A DNA stretch of 5,975 bases from an uncultured Eubacteriales bacterium (lineage in GTDB: Bacteria > Bacillota > Clostridia > Christensenellales > Christensenellaceae), in assembly GCA_900554725.1 (NCBI GenBank), contig USII01000067.1, positions 1 through 5,975 on the forward strand. Direction: 5' to 3'. The notes under the pieces are model-generated. The model was not told the origin of the DNA, did not search any database, and saw only the letters and a list, made by a program, of their open reading frames with translations. Of the stretch, positions 1 to 4,931 are shown piece after piece. The translations under genes were made by a program, and so were the position numbers. Each line of letters starts with the position of its first letter. Position 1 is the stretch's first letter.

Positions 1-469
1 GAGGCTGGAGCACTGCGGTTCTTGGGAAAATGCCATCCCGAGTGACCAGAAGGATTCCAAAAGTGGGTTTGCCACCGCGCGGTTCCCCTACGCTTCCGGG
101 GTTATAGAGCAGCCTGCCGTTGGCATATTCCGTGCAGGGGATATGCGTATGGCCAAACAACACAGCATCCGCCTCTTTCTCCTGGGCAAAATAGGAAAGG
201 CGGTGCAGCGAATATTTGACAGCATGTTGGTGCCCATGCGTCAGTAGAATTTTATGCCCTTCTAAAAAAACCTCCTGCTCGGCGGGACCGCTATAATCGC
301 AATTTCCCTTAACACAAACAACTTTTGCCTGCGTATATTTGGAGATCTGCGCTGCATCTGTAATATGATCTCCCAGATGAAAGATATACTCCACTTGGCC
401 GGCCTGTGCAATGGCCCAGCGCATCTGTTCCAGATGCCGGTGTGTATCCGAAAGGACTAGAACCCGCAT
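1..469 (-). CDS. yfcE: YfcE/YsnB-family metallophosphoesterase (3' end cut by window edge)
   Basis: The 156 codons present read without a stop to the left edge, so the C-terminus is missing or nearly so. Calcineurin-like metal-binding motifs appear in the family order: DTH (D8, H10), GDH (G33-D34), GNCD (N56, D58), THGH (H78, H80) and GHTH (H107, H109). They are followed by the NPGSVGEPRGG signature at 123-133. These are the residues expected to hold a two-metal centre in the MJ0936/YfcE group, which hydrolyses phosphodiesters in vitro; the cellular substrate is generally unknown. The ATG at 469-467 has a GGAG site 8 nt upstream (481-478). This start lies inside the end of rdgB, giving a 13-nt overlap and probable translational coupling. 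The order rph-rdgB-phosphodiesterase matches Bacillus rph-ysnA-ysnB, so it is best seen as the YsnB counterpart. Family assignment is firm; biological role is not. Confidence 0.93.
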   Translation of the reverse strand, partial: MRVLVLSDTHRHLEQMRWAIAQAGQVEYIFHLGDHITDAAQISKYTQAKVVCVKGNCDYSGPAEQEVFLEGHKILLTHGHQHAVKYSLHRLSYFAQEKEADAVLFGHTHIPCTEYANGRLLYNPGSVGEPRGGKPTFGILLVTRDGIFPRTAVLQP

Positions 470-1062
470 TTCTCTTTCTCCGCAAATTCCCGCAGCTTTG
501 CAAGCGCTTTTGCGCGATGGCTGATTTTATTCTTCAATTCCGGTTCAATTTCGCCAAATGTCTTTCCATATTCCGGGAGCAGAAAATATGGGTCATACCC
601 AAAACCCTCTTTTCCCCGGGGCTCCAGGATAATGCGCCCATTGCACCGGCATTCGCAGGAAAAGGCCACCTTCCCTTTGCGCGTCAGCACGATGGCGCAT
701 TCATAATGGGCGTTTCGGGCATCTTCAGAGAGTGCCGCTACTTCCTGCACCAATTTTGCATTGTTTGCTTCATCTGTTCCCTCGCGGGAATAGCGTGCCG
801 AATATACGCCTGGCCGCCCGTTCAGCCCATCTACGCAAAGCCCGGAATCATCTGAAACGACATCGCATTCCACAAGCCTGCTGATAGCCAGCGCTTTTTT
901 GGCCGCATTGCCCAAAAAAGTATCTGCATCCTCCTCCACATCTGCTGCGATGCCTGCCTCTTTCATAGAGAGGATTTCATCATACATCCCTTTTAAAATC
1001 TGCTTCATTTCCCGAACTTTTCCCGGATTTCCCGTAGCAAGAATCAGTTTTTTCATATGCAT
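457..1062 (-). CDS. rdgB: XTP/dITP diphosphatase (RdgB/HAM1 family)
   Basis: This 201-residue protein should hydrolyse non-canonical purine nucleoside triphosphates (dITP, XTP) to the monophosphate and pyrophosphate in the cytoplasm, keeping deaminated bases out of DNA and RNA. Visible signatures are the N-terminal LILATGNPGK substrate loop (6-15), SDDSGLCVDGLNGRPGVYSARYS (70-92), GFGYDPYF (153-160) and ISHRAKAL (180-187). Length fits the family (about 195-205). Two family positions are unusual. The FxENA motif reads FLGNA (49-53), so the acidic residue is Gly51. The TFAE motif reads TFGE (168-171). The frame stays open to 1110, but the extra residues resemble nothing in the family. I chose ATG 1062 because AAGGA lies 6 nt upstream. 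ATG 1056 gives the more typical MKKLILATGN start and an ATGA overlap with the rph stop, and is a good alternative. It is the third gene of the operon. Confidence 0.95.
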   Translation of the reverse strand: MHMKKLILATGNPGKVREMKQILKGMYDEILSMKEAGIAADVEEDADTFLGNAAKKALAISRLVECDVVSDDSGLCVDGLNGRPGVYSARYSREGTDEANNAKLVQEVAALSEDARNAHYECAIVLTRKGKVAFSCECRCNGRIILEPRGKEGFGYDPYFLLPEYGKTFGEIEPELKNKISHRAKALAKLREFAEKEKCGF

Positions 1063-1763
1063 AACACTTCCTTTTGAAGCTGAATCAACTGCTGAACCCC
1101 CGTTTTGCACAGTACAAGGAGGTTTGCAAATTCCGTATCCGTCACCGCGCGCTTTTCCCCGGAGATCTGAATTTCGCTGATGCCTCCGCTTTGGGTTCCC
1201 ACAAAATTCATATCCGCCTCTGCCGTGGAATCCTCCTCATAACAGAGATCTAGAAAAGCATCTCCGCCCACAATGCCTGCAGATACCGCGGCCAAATGCT
1301 CCCGAATGGGGTTTTTCTCAATTCTACCTTCCCGCAGCATGCGCTGTATTAGAAAGCTCAGCGCGATAAAGCCGCCCGTGATGGAGGCAGTTCTCGTCCC
1401 TCCATCCGCCTGAATCACATCGCAATCCACCGTTATCGTATGTTCCCCAAGCAGTTCAAAATCCATAACCGAGCGCAGGCTGCGCCCAATCAGGCGTTGA
1501 ATTTCGATGCTTCTGGAATCCGTGCGCTGGCGCTCTCTTTGTTTTCTCCCAAGCGTTGAGCCGGGGAGCATCGCATATTCCGCCGTCAACCAGCCTTTTC
1601 CCTGCCCCGCCAGAAAGGGCGGAACCCGTTTTTCCACATTTGCCGTGATAAGCACTCTCGTATTGCCCCATTCCATCAGGCAGGAGCCGCCGGAATTGGG
1701 CATAAAATGCGGCACCACGCGCAGAGCGCGCAGCTTATCCGGCGCTCTTCCATCTACTCTCAT
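1053..1763 (-). CDS. rph: Ribonuclease PH
   Basis: This 236-residue protein is a phosphorolytic 3'-5' exoribonuclease that trims the 3' ends of tRNA precursors and uses phosphate to release nucleoside diphosphates. It normally forms a hexameric ring. Family features run in order: MRVDGRAPDKLR start, GQGKGWLTAEYAMLPGST (53-70), the Arg84 region SRSIEIQRLIGRSLRS (83-98), the phosphate-binding DGGTRTASITGG (120-131, with T123 and R124), and the catalytic acidic pair D178 and D184 in EEDSTAEADMN. The length is normal. Near the C-terminus the usual EVQGTAE stretch reads EIQISGE, which is unusual. The start is fixed by a very strong TAAGGAGGGG site at 1779-1770; its TAA is the stop codon of the upstream aldolase-like gene, so the two are closely coupled. 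The TGA stop overlaps the rdgB start region. Second gene of the operon. Confidence 0.97.
   Translation of the reverse strand: MRVDGRAPDKLRALRVVPHFMPNSGGSCLMEWGNTRVLITANVEKRVPPFLAGQGKGWLTAEYAMLPGSTLGRKQRERQRTDSRSIEIQRLIGRSLRSVMDFELLGEHTITVDCDVIQADGGTRTASITGGFIALSFLIQRMLREGRIEKNPIREHLAAVSAGIVGGDAFLDLCYEEDSTAEADMNFVGTQSGGISEIQISGEKRAVTDTEFANLLVLCKTGVQQLIQLQKEVLCI
1069..1073 (-). promoter_or_regulatory. Ribosome binding site for rdgB inside the rph 3' end
   Basis: AAGGA on the minus strand lies 6 nt before ATG 1062 and 12 nt before ATG 1056. The site is inside the last codons of rph, so ribosomes ending rph would be positioned to start rdgB. The ATG at 1056 overlaps the rph TGA as ATGA. Confidence 0.6.
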
Positions 1764-1776
1764 GCTTTTCCCCTCC

Positions 1777-2823
1777 TTATTTGCTTTGCAGCAGTTCGAT
1801 TAGGCGCGCGATATCTTCCTCCTGGCTGGCCCAGCTCGTGGCCAGCCGCACCACCGCATGCCCCTGATCCAGGGGTTCCCATAGGCTAAATCCCACCGTT
1901 TTCGAAATGCGCTCTATCTCGCTGTTTTCAAGAACAAAGAATTGCTGGTTTGTCGGAGAATCGATCCAGGCTTTTCTGCCTGCCCGCTCCAGCCCTTGCC
2001 GCAGCTGCATCGCCAAGCGCACAGCATGCCTGCCCAGCTTTTCATAAAGGCCATCGGTAAACAGAGTGTCAAACTGAATGCCCAATGCCCTTCCTTTGGC
2101 CAAAAGCGCGCCATTTTGCTTGATGATGGAAAAGAAATGGGGAATGAGCCCAGGGCGCGGAAGAACCAGCGCCTCGCCAAAAAGCGCTCCAACTTTTGTC
2201 CCTCCGATATAGAAGGCATCGCAAATTTCGGCCAGTACCTTTAGCGTAACATCCGTGTTCTCGGCAGCGAGCCCATATCCCAAGCGTGCGCCATCCAGAT
2301 AAAGCGGCGCGCCATACTGCGTGCATACATCCTTTATGGCCTGCAGTTCATTTTTTGTATAAAGCGTTCCGTATTCTGTCGGATGTGAAAGATAAACCAT
2401 CCCGGGCATCACTGTGTGCTCTCTGTTTTCATCGCTTTCATAGGCTTGAAAAATCTGCCGCACCTGCTTTGCAGTAATCTTGCCCAACACATGCGGCAGC
2501 GTCAGCACCTTGTGCCCTCCATGCTCGATAGCGCCAGCTTCATGCGCGCTAATATGCCCAGTATCTGCAGCAACTACCCCCTGATATGGGCGCAATAGCG
2601 CCTCTATCACGATAGCATTTGTCTGCGTTCCTCCCATAAAAAAATGCACTTCCGCATCCGGGCACGCGCATGCCGTTCGTATTTTCTGCCTTGCACTCTG
2701 GCAAAACGGGTCTGCACCGTATCCTGGCGCCTTTACCATATTTGTTTCCAAAAGGCGCTGCAAAATCAGAGGATGCGCACCCTCAAGGTAATCGCAGCTA
2801 AAGTTCTGGATGGCCATGTTCAT
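1777..2823 (-). CDS. PLP-dependent threonine-aldolase-like / beta-eliminating lyase family enzyme
   Basis: This 348-residue fold-type I PLP enzyme is closest to low-specificity L-threonine aldolases, which split L-threonine or L-allo-threonine into glycine and acetaldehyde. Numbered from ATG 2823, the GGTQTN cofactor-phosphate loop is at 64-69, the active-site histidine region DTGHISAHEAGAIEHGGHK at 87-105, and SHPTEYGTLYTKNEL at 146-160. Asp177 in LDGARLGYG should contact the PLP pyridine nitrogen. Lys210 in YIGGTKVGALFGE is the Schiff-base lysine. Arg326 in VRLATSW probably binds the substrate carboxylate. All expected catalytic residues are present. Exact substrate specificity within the aldolase/lyase superfamily cannot be read from sequence. 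The frame stays open to 2877, but those codons lie across the promoter. AGGGGAG (2835-2829) favours ATG 2823; ATG 2826 and 2817 are alternatives. It is the first gene of the operon, in the place where Bacillus carries gerM. Confidence 0.9.
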   Translation of the reverse strand: MNMAIQNFSCDYLEGAHPLILQRLLETNMVKAPGYGADPFCQSARQKIRTACACPDAEVHFFMGGTQTNAIVIEALLRPYQGVVAADTGHISAHEAGAIEHGGHKVLTLPHVLGKITAKQVRQIFQAYESDENREHTVMPGMVYLSHPTEYGTLYTKNELQAIKDVCTQYGAPLYLDGARLGYGLAAENTDVTLKVLAEICDAFYIGGTKVGALFGEALVLPRPGLIPHFFSIIKQNGALLAKGRALGIQFDTLFTDGLYEKLGRHAVRLAMQLRQGLERAGRKAWIDSPTNQQFFVLENSEIERISKTVGFSLWEPLDQGHAVVRLATSWASQEEDIARLIELLQSK

Positions 2824-2828
2824 CATAT

Positions 2829-2835
2829 CTCCCCT
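2829..2835 (-). promoter_or_regulatory. Ribosome binding site deciding the aldolase-like gene start
   Basis: AGGGGAG precedes a cluster of three in-frame ATGs at 2826, 2823 and 2817. The gap from GGAG to these is 2, 5 and 11 nt, which favours 2823. It also excludes the long open-frame start at 2877, which lies upstream of the -10 box on the minus strand. Confidence 0.65.
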
Positions 2836-2860
2836 AAAACAAATCGCTGTCCTTCTTCCT

Positions 2861-2888
2861 ATTGTAGCAGATTGCAAGGGGATTGCAA
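2861..2888 (-). promoter_or_regulatory. Sigma-A-type promoter of the aldolase-rph-rdgB-yfcE operon
   Basis: On the minus strand, TTGCAA (2888-2883) and TACAAT (2866-2861) are separated by 16 bp. They match 4/6 and 5/6 of the housekeeping consensus. Transcription would start near 2854, leaving a leader of about 30 nt before the aldolase start. No other promoter of similar quality is needed inside the operon, because the genes abut or overlap. Confidence 0.65.
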
Positions 2889-2889
2889 G
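2870..2889. repeat. GATTGCAAG direct repeat, 11-bp period
   Basis: GATTGCAAG occurs at 2870-2878 and again at 2881-2889, so the copies are offset by 11 bp, about one helical turn. The core TTGCAA is itself palindromic. One copy supplies the predicted -35 box of the leftward promoter and the other lies in its spacer. This placement would suit a regulator binding one DNA face, but it could also be chance. Confidence 0.45.
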
Positions 2890-2911
2890 AAAGAACCCCT
2901 CTACCTAAAAG

Positions 2912-2940
2912 TGGCGCACACGGGACAAATATAGTATAAT
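2912..2940 (+). promoter_or_regulatory. Probable rqcH promoter
   Basis: A perfect TATAAT lies at 2935-2940 in an A/T-rich context. The -35 position at 17 bp is TGGCGC (2912-2917), a poor match, so the promoter would rest mainly on the -10 box. The predicted start near 2947 gives a leader of about 43 nt. The -10 box faces away from the leftward promoter, and the two -10 boxes are about 70 bp apart. Confidence 0.55.
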
Positions 2941-2950
2941 AAAGTTCCAC

Positions 2951-2972
2951 GGAAATGCGGTTTGCGCATTCC
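2951..2972 (+). promoter_or_regulatory. Small hairpin at the 5' end of the predicted rqcH leader
   Basis: GGAAATGCG (2951-2959) can pair with CGCATTCC (2965-2972), leaving one bulged A and a GTTTG loop. It would sit a few nucleotides from the predicted RNA 5' end and directly before the ribosome binding site. A 5' stabilising hairpin or mild translational control is possible. No known riboswitch is recognised. Confidence 0.4.
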
Positions 2973-2974
2973 GG

Positions 2975-2980
2975 AAAGGA
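2975..2980 (+). promoter_or_regulatory. Ribosome binding site of rqcH
   Basis: AAAGGA ends 9 nt before ATG 2990. It follows the leader hairpin with only two bases between (2973-2974). Confidence 0.7.
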
Positions 2981-2989
2981 TACGGAAAA

Positions 2990-4720
2990 ATGACACTGGA
3001 TGGACTTACAATTTGCGCTCTGGTAACAGAGCTTGCCCCGCTCATCTTAGGGGCGAAGATCGAAAAAATCAATATGCCCCAAAAGGATGAAATCCTTTTG
3101 CTGCTTCATACAAAGGAAGGGAAAAGGCGGCTTCTGCTTTCCGCATCTGCCAGCGATCCGCGGCTGCACCTCACAGAACAGCAAAAGCCCAACCCGGAGC
3201 GCGCCTTCAACTTCTGCATGTTTTTGCGCAAATACCTTTCCGGCGGGCGCATTGAGGGCATCTGTCAGGTGGGGCTAGAGCGGGTCGTGCAGATTTCCAT
3301 TTCCGCCAAAGATGAAATGGGCATCGCCTGTTCCTATCTGCTCTCTCTTGAAATCATGGGAAAATACAGCAATCTCATTCTCGTGCACCAGAACGGGAAA
3401 ATTATGGATAGCATCAAGCATATCTCCGTAGATACGAGCAGCAAGCGCCAGGTGCTCCCCGGTGTTCGCTATGCCCTTCCGCCCATGAAAAAAAGAAACC
3501 CGCTTGCAAGCACGCCTCTTCAGATCGCGGAAGCCATTGCTCAAAAGCACATGCCCGGTGCCCTTGTAGAGGAGCTGGAGGGCATTTCGCCTCAAACGGC
3601 AGAGCAGCTCTTGGCAAAGTATTTTTCAAATCCGCCGGCGTTGCTTCCAAAGGATCAGGCAGAGGCTTTTGGCGCGTTTATCCATTCCTATTTGAAAAAA
3701 ATTCTCGCCGGTCCATCACCCTGCGTGCAGCAAAACATGGCGGGCGTTCCTGTGTTTCTTTCCCTTATCCCCTATCTTGCCTACTCGGAAAAAGGGCGGC
3801 TCTTTTTTCCAAGCGCCAACCAGGCTGTCGATTATTATTATGCCAAGCGCGAGCTTCTTCAGAAGCTGGAGCAAGAGCGCGGCCGGCTGCTCAGAGTTTT
3901 AAGGAAAAACATCTCCCGGGTGGAAAAGAAACTAAAAATCCAATTGGAAACTGTGCAGGCTGCCGGAAAGGCCGAGCAGTTGCGGCTCTATGGCGAGCTC
4001 ATTTCCGCCAATATCTACCAGCTCAAGCGCGGTATGAAAACGGCCCAGCTTCTCAATTACTATACAGGAGAGCAGGCCTCTATTCCGCTGGATGTCTCCC
4101 TTTCTCCCTCTGCCAATGCTGCCAAGTACTTTAAAAGGGCCAACAAACTGAAAAATGGGCTTGCCATTGCGCAAAAGCAGGCTGCACAATACCAAAAAGA
4201 GCTCGCGTATCTGCAGGAGCTGGAATATGGCGCAGAAGCGGCGCAGGATCTGGCCGATTTACAGGAGGTGCGCGCTGAGCTGGTGCGGTATGGATACCTT
4301 ACCCTGGAGCCGCGCGAAAAGCTTATGCGCAGCGATCCGCTGGAGAAACCCATGGAGTTTGAGCTGAGCAGTGGCAGCAAGGTGCTGGCTGGGCGCAACA
4401 GCCGTCAAAACGATGCGCTGACGCTGCATGTTGCCGGGGAGGCCGATTATTGGTTTCATGCCAAGAACCAACCGGGCAGCCATGTAATCCTCTTTACAGA
4501 GGGTAAGGAGTTAAAAGATCAGGATGTCATTGAGGCCGCTACCATCGCCGCCACCTACTGCAAGGGTAGCAGGGCCGGGAAAGTGGAGATCGACTATGCC
4601 CCGCGGAAGAATGTCTGGAAGCCAAACGGGGCACGGCCAGGCATGGTCACTTATGAACACTATTGGTCTATTCTTGTATCGCCGGATCAGGCACTGACCG
4701 AGCGTCTGCGCAAAAACTGA
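2990..4720 (+). CDS. rqcH: RqcH, NFACT-family ribosome quality control protein (Rqc2/FbpA homologue)
   Basis: This 576-residue protein belongs to the NFACT family (Rqc2 in eukaryotes, RqcH/FbpA in Firmicutes). It binds obstructed 50S subunits carrying peptidyl-tRNA and, with tRNA-Ala, adds C-terminal alanine tails that mark the nascent chain for proteolysis. The NFACT-N domain spans about 1-170 and includes DPRLHLT (56-62), NPERAFNFCMFLRKYLSGG (68-86) and the E97-R98 pair; Bacillus RqcH has Asp-Arg there. A helix-hairpin-helix-like segment (about 190-240) has the ELEGISPQTAEQLL pattern. A charged helical coiled-coil region (about 283-435) contains YGELISANIYQLKRG (334-348). The NFACT-R domain (about 455-565) has GRNSRQNDALTLHVA (468-482), WFHAKNQPGSHVIL (488-501) and GARPGMVTYEHYWSILVSP. 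No NFACT-C domain is seen, as is usual in bacteria. ATG 2990 follows AAAGGA by 9 nt. The gene is divergent from the rph operon and ends before a strong terminator. Older annotations call such proteins fibronectin-binding. Confidence 0.95.
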   Translation: MTLDGLTICALVTELAPLILGAKIEKINMPQKDEILLLLHTKEGKRRLLLSASASDPRLHLTEQQKPNPERAFNFCMFLRKYLSGGRIEGICQVGLERVVQISISAKDEMGIACSYLLSLEIMGKYSNLILVHQNGKIMDSIKHISVDTSSKRQVLPGVRYALPPMKKRNPLASTPLQIAEAIAQKHMPGALVEELEGISPQTAEQLLAKYFSNPPALLPKDQAEAFGAFIHSYLKKILAGPSPCVQQNMAGVPVFLSLIPYLAYSEKGRLFFPSANQAVDYYYAKRELLQKLEQERGRLLRVLRKNISRVEKKLKIQLETVQAAGKAEQLRLYGELISANIYQLKRGMKTAQLLNYYTGEQASIPLDVSLSPSANAAKYFKRANKLKNGLAIAQKQAAQYQKELAYLQELEYGAEAAQDLADLQEVRAELVRYGYLTLEPREKLMRSDPLEKPMEFELSSGSKVLAGRNSRQNDALTLHVAGEADYWFHAKNQPGSHVILFTEGKELKDQDVIEAATIAATYCKGSRAGKVEIDYAPRKNVWKPNGARPGMVTYEHYWSILVSPDQALTERLRKN

Positions 4721-4769
4721 GCTGCACTCTTTTGCAACTCTTTTCAGAAATGCAATGCCAAAGCGCCTA

Positions 4770-4799
4770 AAAAAGGAGAAAAATTCTCCTTTTTATTTT
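4770..4799 (+). terminator. Intrinsic terminator after rqcH
   Basis: AAAAAGGAGAA (4770-4780) pairs perfectly with TTCTCCTTTTT (4784-4794) across an AAA loop, and a T-rich tail runs to 4799. It lies 49 nt after the rqcH stop and ahead of the uvrB promoter, so rqcH and uvrB are probably separate transcripts. The A-tract on the 5' side means it could also work leftward, but no leftward gene enters from the right here. Confidence 0.85.
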
Positions 4800-4867
4800 G
4801 CCTGGGCCGCGCCTTAAAAAGTTCAGAGGAAATTCACAAAGCGGTGAAAAACACCCGGCTATTTTGT

Positions 4868-4896
4868 TTGCAAGACTTGGACAAGTGGTATAGAAT
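4868..4896 (+). promoter_or_regulatory. Sigma-A-type promoter of uvrB
   Basis: TTGCAA (4868-4873) and TAGAAT (4891-4896) have an ideal 17-bp spacer. The predicted start near 4903 gives a leader of about 29 nt before the GTG start. The -35 sequence is the same TTGCAA used by the leftward operon promoter. No canonical Firmicutes LexA box (GAAC-N4-GTTC) is seen between 4721 and 4931. Confidence 0.65.
4875..4886. promoter_or_regulatory. Palindrome inside the uvrB promoter spacer (candidate operator)
   Basis: ACTTG-GA-CAAGT is a perfect 5-bp inverted repeat lying exactly between the predicted -35 and -10 boxes. A repressor bound here would block RNA polymerase. uvrB is often SOS-regulated, so a divergent LexA site is one possibility, but the sequence does not match the usual Bacillus-type box. 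With 5-bp arms, chance is a real alternative. Confidence 0.4.
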
Positions 4897-4917
4897 ATAG
4901 AATAGAGAAATTTTGCG

Positions 4918-4922
4918 AAGGA
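4918..4922 (+). promoter_or_regulatory. Ribosome binding site deciding the GTG start of uvrB
   Basis: AAGGA ends 9 nt before GTG 4932. There is no ATG in frame between 4860 and the P-loop codons, and the residues that follow ([16 protein letters not shown]) match the normal UvrB N-terminus, so GTG is the initiator. Confidence 0.75.
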
Positions 4923-4931
4923 ACAGGATTT

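Noticed and set aside
406..855. 149-codon open frame on the plus strand
   Set aside because: It lies antisense to yfcE and rdgB, has no ribosome binding site or family resemblance, and the opposite strand encodes clear enzymes.
1063..1110. N-terminal extension of rdgB to ATG 1110
   Set aside because: The extra residues lie inside rph and match nothing in the family; the LILATGN motif should sit close to the N-terminus.
2824..2877. N-terminal extension of the aldolase-like gene to ATG 2877
   Set aside because: The added codons run through the predicted promoter, and the strong AGGGGAG site sits just before the internal ATG cluster.
2877..2900. AGGGG...CCCCT inverted repeat as a terminator or operator
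   Set aside because: The arms are only 5 bp with a 14-nt gap, there is no T-tract, and it sits over the promoter.
4060..4398. 112-codon Ser-rich open frame on the minus strand
   Set aside because: It is the complement of the Ala/Leu/Glu-rich helical region of rqcH; low-complexity translation of this kind is expected from such codons.
4723..4744. Near-tandem TGCACTCTTT / TGCAACTCTTTT repeat after the rqcH stop
   Set aside because: Only two short imperfect copies; it looks like slippage and gives no sign of a repeat family or mobile-element end.
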